Shown one piece after another: positions 41,642 to 51,936 of a stretch of 64,000 nucleotides of DNA; within the stretch, counting starts at the first letter, position 1; every line of letters starts with the position of its first letter. The notes beneath the pieces are model-generated. The model made no database searches, was not told where the DNA came from, and was given only the letters and a program-made list of their open reading frames with translations. Origin of the DNA: Notolepis coatsorum (Eukaryota > Chordata > Actinopteri > Aulopiformes > Paralepididae); NCBI GenBank assembly GCA_963971535.1, contig OZ020587.1, forward strand, positions 161,456,350-161,520,349, in the 5' to 3' direction. The position numbers were made by a program, and so were the translations under genes.

Positions 41642-41851
41642 CAGGACACATTCACAGATGTTCCCCTGCTTGCAGCACAGGCCCTTGAGGCAGACGAAGG
41701 CCCCGCACACCAGGCACAGCGCGGGGTCCTTTGGCACCTTCTTGCAGGCGGAGCAGGCCTTCCTGTGGTAGTACTGGAAGATGGTGTTGTAGTTCTCTGG
41801 GAGCTGCAGGAGGCGAGGGGTCGCCCACTGGGGGTCCTGGACCAGCAGAGT
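41642..41851 (-). CDS. ubr3: ubr3 exon, cysteine-rich C-terminal segment
   Basis: 210 nt, phase 0 to phase 0. It codes LLQLPENYNTIFQYYHRK, then CSACKKVPKDPALCLVCG and FVCLKGLCCKQGNICECVL. The paired cysteines are the conserved zinc-binding-like part of UBR3's C-terminal domain, which in the UBR family regulates the ligase. Donor CCTG/GTGAGT, acceptor TTCCCCCAG. The acceptor and the first 17 exon bases are tandemly copied three more times upstream. Confidence 0.96.
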
Positions 41852-41880
41852 CTGGGGGAAGGAGGAGGAGAGAGTTACAA

Positions 41881-42080
41881 GAGTTACTGATCCTGGACCA
41901 GCAGAGTCTGTGGGGAGGAGGAGGAGACCGGAAGAGTTACAAGAGTTACTGATCCTGGACCAGCAGAGTCTGTGGGGAGGAGGAGGAGACCGGAAGAGTT
42001 ACAAGAGTTACTGATCCTGGACCAGCAGAGTCTGTGGGGAGGAGGAGGAGACCGGAAGAGTTACCAGAGTTACTGATCCT
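41881..42080. repeat. 62-bp tandem copies of the ubr3 exon acceptor
   Basis: GAGTTACTGATCCTGGACCA starts at 41,881, 41,943 and 42,005, with a degenerate fourth at 42,067. On the minus strand each unit contains a pyrimidine tract, CACAG and the first 17 bases of the exon, followed by an in-frame stop. Confidence 0.93.
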
Positions 42081-42224
42081 AGAACAGAGGAGAGAGACCC
42101 GATGGAAACCAGTTTCTACAACAGTTAGCAAGAGAAGAGAGTGAAGAGAGACCCAGTGAAGGAAACCTGAGCCACCAGGACGCCCCCTTAAAAGACTTCG
42201 CGACTCAGCTTCCAACGCTCTACA

Positions 42225-42974
42225 AACTGCGGTTAACGGTCTGTAGTGTGGTAGTGAACGGGTTAACCTTCCGTAGTGGGGTGGTGAAAGGGTTAACCCT
42301 GACGGTCATACACATATAATGCACCAACAGTTGGTGCAAATAAAACTCCTAATACTATAAAAATTAACAAAATAAAGCACAGTCTCGTCGGAGCGATCAG
42401 AAAGGCAGCCATCAGAGCAGCGCCAGTTGTATCACTAGTGTGAAAGGGTTAACCATCTGTACTGTGGTAGTGAAAGGTTAACCTTCTGTAGTGTGGTAGT
42501 GAAAGGGTTAACCCTCTATAGTGTGATAGTTAAAGGGTTAACCTTCTATAGTGTGGTAGTGAAAGGGTTAACCTTATATAGTGTGGTAGTGAAAGGGTTA
42601 ACCTTCTGTAATGTGGTAGTGAAAGGTTAACCTTCTATAGTGTGGTAGTGAAAGGGTTAACCTTCTGTAGTGTGGTAGTGAAAGGTTAACCTTCTATAGT
42701 GTGGTAGTGAAATGGTTAACCTTCTGTAGTGTGGTAGTGAAAGGGTTAACAGTCTGTAGTGTGGTAGTGAAAGGGTTAACCTTCTATAGTGTGGTAGTGA
42801 AAGGGTTAACCTTATATAGTGTGGTAGTGAAAGGGTTAACCTTCTATAGTGTGGTAGTTAAAGGGTTAACCGTATATAGTGTGGTAGTGAAAGGGTTAAC
42901 CTTCTGTAGTGTGGTAGTGAAAGGTTAACCTTCTAGTGTGGTAGTGAAAGGGTTAACCTTCTATAGTGTGGTAG
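42225..42974. repeat. 30-bp TTAA minisatellite of family E, left block
   Basis: About 18 tandem units of TTAACCTTCTGTAGTGTGGT plus AGTGAAAGGG (30 bp) from about 42,437, preceded by a few scattered units and a short unrelated spacer (42,300-42,430). Each unit starts at TTAA and repeats the end sequence of the TTAA MITEs. Confidence 0.93.
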
Positions 42975-42978
42975 TTAA

Positions 42979-43914
42979 CTCTTTCAGTGCCACTCACGAG
43001 ATTTCTCTGGTTTTTTTATAGGTGGTTGCGTGCCACTCACGAGATTTCTCTGAATTATTATTATTATTATTTTTTTGCTATCTGAAAAATTATTGCATCA
43101 CCCGAGCCTACCCGAGTATAGCCGAGCTGCGCCGGTGATCACTGTGGAAAAAAGCGCCCCGTCGTCTCCCAGATGACATAAGTGATTTTGGAATGGACTC
43201 AATGAAAATGAATGGGGAAAAAAATCCGGTACTCCACATTTTCCAGTTCACTGATCCAGCCGGGGTTACCACAGTTCATTCTGGAGCCTCAGATCCCCGC
43301 GGATCATGGAGATCTACAGTGTCGCGTTGGATCCATACACGTATCGATTTTTTCGAATGGTGATCAGGAATTGGAATATACCAGTTGGATACCATCTGAT
43401 GTCAGGTAAGGGCTCTATGTTATCAGTGGTAGGATAATCGGAGTAAGTTTGATGAAGTTATAAGCTGTTTTGTGAAATGTCTTCTTTCGGTTTCACTGTA
43501 AAAGTCGGTGAGGAAATCAACGGAGCGATTATCAGTGCGCGGCCGTAATGTGCTTGCGTGCACGTATAATATTGATCATCTAGCGTTTATTTGAAAACGA
43601 TTCATAAAAAGGCCGACGAATATCAACGTTGTGGAATATTCCACTAAAAGACGATTTTCATAGAATGCTCCAGAATGAGCTGTTTTTTATATCAAAACGG
43701 GGGCTTTTCTAACTGCTCTGAAACGGAAACGACGCGATAAAAAAACAATCTGCCTTCACAGCACTGACTGGAAAATAGTCTTTGATAATGCGATGGGCAG
43801 ATTAGACACATAGCCATAATTTAAAACATAGATTAGGCGATATCAACGTTAACATTGGCGCCGATGGTGGCATTCAAGCGGTAAAACGGAAAACCAGGCG
43901 TGGCACTGAAAGAG
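42979..43914. mobile_element. piggyBac-like non-autonomous element, 936 bp
   Basis: Ends CTCTTTCAGTGCCAC and GTGGCACTGAAAGAG are inverted repeats, and TTAA flanks both (42,975-42,978; 43,915-43,918). Outside, GTGGTAG and AGGG rejoin as the normal array unit GTGGTAGTTAAAGGG seen at 42.85 kb, so the empty site is known. No transposase, but an ATG-led stretch (43,299-43,405) ends at a consensus donor CAG/GTAAGG. Confidence 0.88.
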
Positions 43915-43918
43915 TTAA

Positions 43919-44432
43919 AGGGTTAACCTTATATAGTGTGGTAGTGAAAGGGTTAACCTTCTGTAGTGTGGTAGTGAAAGGTTAACCTTCTAGTGTGGTA
44001 GTGAAAGAGTTAACCTTCTGTAGTGTGGTAGTGAAAGGGTTAACCATCTATAGTGTGGCAGTGAAAGGGTTAACCTTCTGTAGTGTGGTAGTGAAATGGT
44101 TAACATGTAGTGTGGTAGTGAAAGGGTTAACATGTAGTGTGGTAGTGAAAGGGTTAACATGTAGTGTGGTAGTGAAAGGGTTAACCATCTGTACTGTGGT
44201 AGTGAAAGGGTTAACCTTTTATAGTGTGGTAGTGAAAGGGTTAACCTTCTATAGTGTGTTAGTGAAAGGGTTAACCTTCTATAGTGTGGTAGGGTTGACC
44301 TTCTATAGTGTGGTAGTGAAAGGGTTAACCTTCTGTAGTGTGGTAGTGAAAGGGTTAACCTGCTATAGTGTGGTAGTGAAAGGGTTAACCTGCTATAGTG
44401 TGGTAGTGAAAGGGTTAACCTGATATAGTCTG
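43919..44432. repeat. 30-bp TTAA minisatellite of family E, right block
   Basis: Continuation of the same array after the inserted element, about 17 units. Shortened units (TTAACATGTAGTGTGGTAG) occur at 44,101-44,185. Confidence 0.93.
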
Positions 44433-44873
44433 GTTAAGAGGAAATAAATTACAGGGATTTCTGGCTCCAAACTCATTGTCTTCTAAAGCTGATCCCAGAT
44501 CAGACGGAGAGCAATGACTTCTCATCAGAAAAAGACAGTGAACTAGGGGGGGGGGTCCTAGTTACCCATCAGGAATACTTCTTGAACTAAGCCCGTTCGA
44601 GTGTATCAAAAATAAATAAATATCAGGCTTGTTTCCAGCCGCATAAATCTCCCAGAGTGTCCCGACTGTGTGAAACGCTCGTCGGGCTGAACTGTCCTTC
44701 AAGCTGTGGCTCCGGACCATAAATAACTCTCTCCGTTTAGAGGCGACGGGGAAACGGTCCCAAATCGTCGCGCTTTACGGCACTTTGCGGGAGTTTTGAT
44801 GCATTGACACCTAAAAATATCAACCTGGGCTGTCGCCGGATGACAGAGTGAGGCGCGGAGCACGTGGGGGGGG

Positions 44874-44908
<35 letters not shown>

Positions 44909-45146
44909 GAGAGGCGCCGCTGTCGGACACACGGAAACAGCTCTTGGCCTTCTTGACAGCCAAGGTTAAAAAAGCCCTTTCAAAGTGTCAACGCTACGTG
45001 AGTCATGACTGTACATTATGTGCGTTAATCATCCGCGGGACAACAATGTCATCAGTATGGGACGGTTTGAGTTGTCAAGTCGTTCATCCTCGTCTTCACC
45101 GGGGATCAAGTCAAGGTCACGGGAGGGTTCTGTGATGTGGACCTGT
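44433..45146. other. repeat-poor stretch in a ubr3 intron
   Basis: Largely unique-looking sequence interrupted by poly-G and (GGA)n runs (44,866-44,912). No exon could be supported. It could contain conserved non-coding sequence (inference). Confidence 0.35.
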
Positions 45147-45447
45147 GTGATTAAGGACTAGTCCTACTATCAACATGACATGTAATGTGATTAAGGACTA
45201 GTCCTACTATCAACATGACATGTAATGTGATTAAGGACTAGTCCTACTATCAACATGACATGTACTGTGATTAAGGACTAGTCCTACTATCAACATGACA
45301 TGTAATGTGATTAAGGACTAGTCCTACTACTCTCATGACATGTACTGTGATTAAGGACTAGTCCTACTATCAACATGACATATAATGTGATTAAGGACTA
45401 GTCCTACTACTCTCATGACATGTAATGTGATTAAGGACTAGGCCTAC
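45147..45447 (+). repeat. 40-bp minisatellite (about 7.5 units)
   Basis: Units GTGATTAAGGACTAGTCCTA plus CTATCAACATGACATGTAAT. Three units carry CTCTC in place of TCAAC. Confidence 0.94.
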
Positions 45448-45748
45448 TATTCGATAGTCACTGGGTGGGAACAATTTGAATAGTCTAAAATCGTATGGTC
45501 TTGTTTTCACTTAATAGCGAATGTGAGGTAATCCAACAAGCGCGAATGTGAGGTAATCCAACAAGCGAGCTAACAGCTAACGCTAGTGAATCAAGCTAGT
45601 GCATTTCCAGAAACAACAGCATTAATTCTGAAATCACTGACGCTTGAAATATGTCAGCTTAGTGAAATGGCAAACGTACAAAACCTTGCTACCATGTAAC
45701 ATCTCCCATCTCTCTTTCTTCATCTTTCTTTTCTGTTCTCCTAGCCAG

Positions 45749-46245
45749 GCGGCACGGTGGTGTAGTGGTTAACACTGTCGCCTCACAGCAAGAAGGTCCA
45801 GGGTTCGATTCCCGCTTGGGGACCAGGTTTCCATGATGCCAGGTACCCAGGTGGGGTATCTTCCAGGCCTTTCTGTGTGGAGTTTGCATGTTCTCCCCGT
45901 GCTCGCAAGGGTTTCCCCCCCGATAAGATAAACCCAATGGAAAAACATGCACAACAACAGATCGCTAACGCTGTGGCGTCCTTGACGAAGACGGACAGGA
46001 GCACTTGGATTGGTCCCCTGGCGCGGCTCATGTTGACGCCTGTCTGCTCCCGGCTGCCCTTGGGGAAGGACGACGGGATGGGTTAATCGCAGAGACAAAT
46101 CGCATCGGCGATTCTAAAGAGACAATGCATGCGTGTGTGTTCCGGTGTGTGTGCTAAAAAAAAAAAAACTAACCGCTGTGTGTACCGCTAAAACATTGAG
46201 TGTCGTTGCATGCCGAATAAAGACCTCTGCAACAGGTCCTGCATT
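45749..46245 (+). repeat. tRNA-related SINE-like insertion
   Basis: Begins GGCGGCACGGTGGTGTAGTG, contains box B GGTTCGATTCCC, TGGAGTTTGCATGTTCTCCC and a 3' part with GGATGGGTTAATCGCAGAGA. It interrupts family C between TTCTCCTAG and CTACCTGGCTA. Confidence 0.65.
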
Positions 46246-46427
46246 ATTAACAGAATGCTACCTGGCTAACTAGCTACCTGTACCCAGCATGCCATTCAGC
46301 GGTGTAACAGTTAATAGGGTCCCCTCTCAATACACTACGCGAGGGCCTGTCCAGTGAACTTGACTTTCAGTAGCTCGTCACACGAAAGATCATTGAGCGC
46401 ATCCTGCTCAGACAGTGGCCTGCTGCG

Positions 46428-47608
46428 CAGGGTTTCCGTTTTTACCGGGAAAATCTGTTGAAGTCAGACATATTTAAATCTCTCCGGTCATAATGTCCTG
46501 TGAAAATAATTCCCTCTAAGCACAATTTGAATTGTATTTAAATAGGCTAAAATTAAATGCGATGAACGAAACAATCGTTACATTTGTTTCATTGTTGCTT
46601 CACTCTGATAGAGCGCGGCTAGAGTGCGCTCGGATTGAATGTTTTTTTTAATTTATTTTGTATTGAGCCTGCGTAGCGCTCAAAACGTCAAATTCTATCA
46701 ACACTTTTTTTTAAGCTCCGGCCAAAATGCGTGGTGACGTGTTGACCAATTTAGGAGGGGGATCCCAATGATATATCAATAAAAACTTACTGTGAGTTCA
46801 TGTCCAAGGGATATGTTCATGAGCACAGCAAGTTTCACCGCAGTTCCTGGCATTTTTAACCAGTGGAGAAAGGTAAGAGAGATTTCCCTATCGTTTTTCT
46901 TATATGAATTATTCAACCTACGTTAATAAAACATACCTGGTGATCAACTACAGTTTGCTGTGAACGTTATGATATGTGTGTAGTGTTCTGATACAACGAT
47001 TATTGGTGAAGCGATGTCGAAATTCATTTGGGGTGTGACAGCTGCTGCAGCGCGACCTGTGGTTTGCTGATGAGAATGGCGGGGCGGGAGCTTAATGCTG
47101 GATTAGCGTATCGCTTCGTTGGGAGGCAGAGATAGTCATTGGATTCGGCAAATCACGCAACGTTTAGATTTCAGTGAACCCCACATGATAATGTTGCCGT
47201 CTCAGTAGTGCCAAATTTCTCAGTTCTTCGCTTGATATAATTAATACAAATGTCCAATATAACGGAATTCGTTAGCTCATAAAAATGTGATTATAACAGA
47301 CTGCTGTTTAATGTCTGGCCGACTGCCCACAGACGGAAATTCGCCTATTTGATTTCAAGTCAGAAGCAGCACTGGTCTATCGACGGGACTTATTTTATTT
47401 GGAATATAATGTATACGCAAAAGTAGCCTAGTTTTAAGTTAAAATATTATAAATCTACATGCCTTGAGGATGTCATTCTTTATATAGCCTGCCTATCAAT
47501 TGTTTTTAAGCTCAATAAACTCTGACCGGAATTTCTCCCACTTGTCCGGGAGATTGAAATCTTACAGTACACGGAGACCGGCACCAATATTTTCTAACGG
47601 AAACCCTG
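46428..47608. mobile_element. hAT element (1181 bp) inside a hAT transposase remnant
   Basis: Ends CAGGGTTTCCG and CGGAAACCCTG, perfect 8-bp duplications CTGCTGCG at 46,420-46,427 and 47,609-47,616. No transposase inside. It sits in the coding part of the surrounding element. Confidence 0.93.
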
Positions 47609-47616
47609 CTGCTGCG

Positions 47617-48196
47617 TCATGCGTAATGAACGGATCTTTGATCCAGTTGTCCAAATTGTCCATGCGCTCTCTCCGAAATTGTTCAATGAGCCCTTCTAGT
47701 GGCTACAGATGATGGGCTTCAAATAATTTTTTGCAACATTCTGTTCCTACAAAAAGCCATCAAGCAGGAAATACCCCAAAATCTCCGCAGATTATCCTGG
47801 AGTGCCACTAACGGAGTCTTAATCCAGCTCATTATCAGCACATTTATCTGCCAATGGGTTGTTTTTGTCTGCAAGAAAAATCTGTGCTTCTTCGGAGTTA
47901 AAAAAAGGGCGATTTAATACTCTGCCTAGAGATAGCCACCTCACTTCAGTGTGGTATAGCAGCTGGTTATGCGCAGAGCCCATTTCATCGCGGCCAACCG
48001 GCACCGCTTCTGACAACAAACCTATCCATTGAGAGTCCAGGTTACACACAAAAGACCAGACCCCCCCTCCCGCAATTATAAATGCACAGGAGATGTGTAA
48101 TGGAATACTGTGTGTCGTTGATGAAGGGGCGAGACATGGCAAATACACACAGCTGCCAGGTGGAAAACTCGATCTGAGTTTTCTTTTTGTTGCCAA
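47617..48196 (-). pseudogene. hAT (ZBED5-like) transposase remnant
   Basis: Minus-strand frames include QLLYHTEVRWLSLGRVLNR and FFNSEEAQIFLADKNNPLAD, then in another frame LEGLIEQFRRERMDNLDNW. The HTEVRWLS motif is typical of the ZBED5/Charlie-type hAT transposases. Frames shift and the hAT insertion cuts the C-terminus, so it is not functional. The remainder (46,346-46,419) codes LSEQDALNDLSCDELLKVKF. Confidence 0.75.
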
Positions 48197-48330
48197 TGTG
48201 CGCCCCGTAGTTTGAGAACCGATGCACTACAGTGTATGTGCCAGTAAAAACAATGGAAAATACATTTTATATTTACAAAACGATATTCTCATAGACTATC
48301 CCTACCATTTACGTACCAAGACGTCCACGT

Positions 48331-48743
48331 TAACATCATAATGGAGTACAGATTCAAATCAAATAAAATGTATTTGTAAGGCCCGACAACACACGTTAAT
48401 GTCCCCATGGGGCCGGACACGTCTTCTTTAAACAAGTCAAGAAGAAACATCACAATAAATCAAGAACAAAACAAAAACACCATAAAGTCCAAATTTTTTA
48501 AAATAAATGAATGCAACACTCCCAGACATACCCCATGCGAAGGTAAGGAAAAACTCACTAAAACCTAACAATGTGGAGGAGAGACAACCTTAGAAGGGCC
48601 GTTCAAGGGGGGATCTCCCTTCTTAGATATCGGTGATAGTAGTGTTGTAATAAAACAGGTGAAACAGTTGGTAAGCATGCACTCATATGCGTAATGAAAG
48701 ACCGATAAAGATGACAGAGGGCGCCGTGAAGACTCGGACTCAC
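48331..48743. other. ubr3 intron, unassigned
   Basis: No supported element. It includes AGGCCCGACAACACACGTTA and AT-rich sequence leading to the donor side of the next exon. Confidence 0.35.
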
Positions 48744-48923
48744 CAGCGATTGCTCGGCCTGCTTCTCGGCAAGCCCGGTGACCTCGGTGCACCACTGGCT
48801 CACCAGGGCGAAGGCGCCGACGGGCCAGTCCAGGCAGGAGGCGCAGAGCAGGGGGCTGGGGGGCGTGGGGGCGGAGGCCAGGAGGCCCAGACACACGGCC
48901 AGGGTGGAGAACTCCTCCTCCTC
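48744..48923 (-). CDS. ubr3: ubr3 exon, EEEEFSTLAVCLGLL segment
   Basis: 180 nt, phase 0 to phase 0. It codes EEEEFSTLAVCLGLL, LCASCLDWPVGAF and VSQWCTEVTGLAEKQAEQSL. These match UBR3's EEEEF...CLGLL, ASCLDWPV and QWC motifs as I know them, with fish-specific changes (SAPTPPSPLL). Acceptor CCCCCCTCAG, donor GCTG/GTGAGT. Confidence 0.95.
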
Positions 48924-48975
48924 CTGAGGGGGGCGCACACACACGCAAAGACACCCGCGTTCACTTGGGAAGCAC

Positions 48976-49036
48976 TTTAACCATTTCACTGCCACACTAC
49001 AGAAGGTTAACCCTTTACTATCACACTACCGACGGT
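48976..49036. repeat. family E TTAA half-element
   Basis: CCATTTCACTGCCACACTAC, TTAACCCTTTACTATCACAC and TACCGACGGTAAAG are one half of the family E palindrome. The other half (GTGTGATAGTAAAGGGTTAA onward) lies at 50.83 kb, beyond the 26-bp array. Confidence 0.75.
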
Positions 49037-50815
49037 AAAGGCTGGTGGAGGCTAGCTGCTGTAGGGCTGGAGGAGGCTAGCTGCTGCAGGGCTGGTAGAG
49101 GATAGCTGCTGCAGGGCTGGTGGAGGCTAGCTGCTGTAGGCTAGCTGCTGTAGGGCTGGTGGAGGCTAGCTGCTGCAGGGCTGGTGGAGGCTAGCTGCTG
49201 CAGGGCTGGTGGAAGCTAGCTGCTGCAGGGCTGGTGGAGGCTAGCTGCTGCTAGAGGGCTGGTGGAAGCTAGCTGCTGCAGGGCTGGTGGAGGCTAGCTG
49301 CTGCTAGAGGGCTGGTGGAAGCTAGCTGCTGCCGGGCTGGTGGAGGCTAGCTGCTGCTAGAGGGCTGGTGGAAGCTAGCTGCTGCAGGGCTGGTGGAGGC
49401 TAGCTGCTGCTAGAGGGCTGGTGGAAGCTAGCTGCTGCAGGGCTGGTGGAGGCTAGCTGCTGCTAGAGGGCTGGTGGAGGCTAGCTGCTGCAGGGCTGGT
49501 GGAGGCTAGCTGCTGCAGGGCTGGTGGAGGCTAGCTGCTATAGGGCTGGTGGAAGCTAGCTGCTGCAGGGCTGGTGGAGGCTAGCTGCTGCAGGGCTGGT
49601 GGAGGCTAGCTGCTATAGGGCTGGTGGAGGCTAGCTGCTAGAGGGCTGGTGGAGGCTAGCTGCTGCTCCAGGGCTGGTGGAAGCTAACTGCTGCAGGGCT
49701 GGTGGAGGCTAGCTGCTGCTGCAGGGCTGGTGGAGGCTAGCTGCTGCTGCAGGGCTGGTGGAGGCTAGCTGCTATAGGGCTGGTGGAGGCTAGCTTCTGC
49801 TGCAGGGCTGGTGGAGGCTAGCTGCTGCAGGGCTGGTGGAGGCTAGCTGCTGCAGGGCTGGTGGAGGCTAGCTGCTGCAGGGCTGGTGGAGGCTAGCTGC
49901 TATAGGGCTGGTGGAGGCTAGCTTCTGCTGCAGGGCTGGTGGAGGCTAGCTGCTGCAGGGCTGGTGGAGGCTAGCTGCTGCAGGGCTGGTGGAGGCTAGC
50001 TTCTGCTGCAGGGCTGGTGGAGGCTAGCTTCTGCTGCAGGGCTGGTGGAGGCTAGCTGCTGCAGGGCTGGTGGAGGCTAGCTGCTGCTAGAGGGCTGGTG
50101 GAGGCTAGCTTCTGCTGCAGGGCTGGTGGAGGCTAGCTGCTGCAGGGCTGGTGGAGGCTAGCTGCTGCAGGGCTGGTGGAAGCTAGCTGCTATAGGGCTG
50201 GTGGAGGCTAGCTGCTGCAGGGCTGGTGGAGGCTAGCTGCTATAGGGCTGGTGGAGGCTAGCTTCTGCTGCAGGGCTGGTGGAGGCTAGCTGCTGCAGGG
50301 CTGGTGGAGGCTAGCTGCTGCTCCAGGGCTGGTGGAAGCTAACTGCTGCAGGGCTGGTGGAGGCTAGCTGCTGCAGGGCTGGTGGAGGCTAGCTGCTATA
50401 GGGCTGGTGGAGGCTAGCTTCTGCTGCAGGGCTGGTGGAGGCTAGCTGCTGCAGGGCTGGTGGAGGCTAGCTGCTGCAGGGCTGGTGGAGGCTAGCTGCT
50501 GCAGGGCTGGTGGAGGCTAGCTGCTGCAGGGCTGGTGGAGGCTAGCTGCTGCAGGGCTGGTGGAGGCTAGCTGCTATAGGGCTGGTGGAGGCTAGCTGCT
50601 GCAGGGCTGGTGGAGGCTAGCTGCTGCAGGGCTGGTGGAGGCTAGCTGCTGCAGGGCTGGTGGAGGCTAGCTGCTGCAGGGCTGGTGGAGGCTAGCTGCT
50701 GCAGGGCTGGTGGAGGCTAGCTGCTGCAGGGCTGGTGGAGGCTAGCTGCTGCAGGGCTGGTGGAGGCTAGCTTCTGCAGGGCTGGTGGAGCCTAGCTGCT
50801 AGAGGGGGATCATCC
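49037..50815 (+). repeat. 26-bp minisatellite, about 68 units
   Basis: Units of GCTGGTGGAGGCTAGCTGCT plus GCAGGG. Common variants are GCTATAGGG, GCTGCTAGAGGG and TTCTGCTGCAGGG. The variants occur in repeated blocks, showing higher-order copying. Confidence 0.95.
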
Positions 50816-50827
50816 CTAATGTTCCCG

Positions 50828-50946
50828 GGGTCCTGTGTGATAGTAAAGGGTTAACCTTCTGTAGTGTGGCAGTGAAAGGGTTAACCTTCTGTGTATTGTC
50901 GCAGTGAAAGGGTTAACCTGCTGTTGTGCGGCAGTGAGCGGGTTAA
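50828..50946. repeat. family E TTAA half-element, right part
   Basis: GTGTGATAGTAAAGGGTTAA, CTTCTGTAGTGTGGCAGTGA and further units to GAGCGGGTTAA. With 48,976-49,036 it appears to be one MITE whose centre has been replaced by the 26-bp array. Confidence 0.7.
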
Positions 50947-51027
50947 AACACTACTACACCATTATTTATCTATTAATTACAAAATGATTTGCACTACATC
51001 CATACCTAATGTTCAGTGCTAGACTAA

Positions 51028-51748
51028 GGCCCCGTTTAGACGGAAACGCTAGCAGGTGAATCCGCTAAAATATTTTTTCGGATGTGCCTTTCGTTTATAT
51101 GGAAACGGCGTTTTTACGGGGTGAAACCGCAAAAAAGTGAGACTACCTTCCAGAGTGGAATTCCTAGAAACGCAAAAGCTTTGCGCTCTCGTCTAAACTG
51201 TTAAAACGTATAAATTTGATAAAACGATGACGAAAGGGTTGTCACGGCTCTGGTCGCGCGTACTGCTTACGTCACAGGTAGCAGGTATGCGCCAGTAGCC
51301 GAGACGTAAACAAAGCAAGTATGTCTGACTTATATCAACGGAGATCACCTGAAGGCTACATTGGCAGTACTTTTAACCCTTTCACTGCCACACGACAGAA
51401 GGTTACCCCTTTACTATCACACAACCGGCTGTCGTGTGGCAGTGAAAGGGTTAAATACACAAGAATCTGTCCCGCGGCGTGAGTGGACCCACTGTCTGTG
51501 AGTGACTCTGCTTTGGTGCAATCACATTCCCCATCCACAGTCTGCGAATCAGAGGCAGAGTAGGGCGGGTCTTCACAGCACGTCATGTGACATATGCGCC
51601 AATCGTGTGACAGCGGGGCTCCGTCATTACAGCGTCGTCTGCACGGAGAATTTCACCCCAAAACGCTCGTCTAAACGTAAAATTTAAAGTGAAACCGCAA
51701 GATGACTTTTGCGGTTTCTGTTCACAAAACGCTCGTCTAAACGGGGCC
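51028..51748. mobile_element. MITE family H with 14-bp ends
   Basis: GGCCCCGTTTAGACGG at the left and CGTCTAAACGGGGCC at the right are inverted repeats, with further inner symmetry (GTGAAACCGCAA). A TTAA MITE (51,377-51,450) has inserted inside. No target duplication was resolved. Confidence 0.7.
51377..51450. mobile_element. short TTAA MITE of family E (74 bp)
   Basis: TTAA/CCCTTTCACTGCCACACGAC ... GTCGTGTGGCAGTGAAAGGG/TTAA, nested in family H. It is the shortest family member here, little more than the two inverted ends. Confidence 0.82.
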
Positions 51749-51769
51749 TCACACTCCCTAAATGTAGCA

Positions 51770-51850
51770 CTGAACGTGGACAGGGAGTCCTTCATTCCGA
51801 CAGCCATCAGACTTTACAATGCATCACTGAGCACAGGGTGACAGTTACCA
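51770..51850 (+). mobile_element. small LINE ORF2 C-terminal fragment
   Basis: Translates to RDSFIPTAIRLYNASLS, a motif I associate with the C-terminus of fish non-LTR retrotransposons. Nothing else of the element remains. Confidence 0.45.
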
Positions 51851-51936
51851 TCTTCCTGGACTTTTACTTTTAAAACAACACTGTTCAATATTACACTTAC
51901 TGAAGACTCCTGTAGACTTCTGTATATTTTTACTGT

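Larger units (their letters stand above)
45491..48330. mobile_element. larger copy of hAT family C with transposase remnant
   Basis: Outer parts match the short copy at 6.56-6.96 kb. Between them lie a SINE-like insertion (45.75-46.24 kb), a minus-strand transposase remnant (46,346-48,196) and an inserted second hAT (46,428-47,608). It is probably a decayed autonomous relative. The outer ends were not resolved. Confidence 0.55.

Noticed and set aside
45689-46098. Overlapping minus frames of 82-109 codons
   Set aside because: They lie in the SINE-like insertion and translate its non-coding strand.
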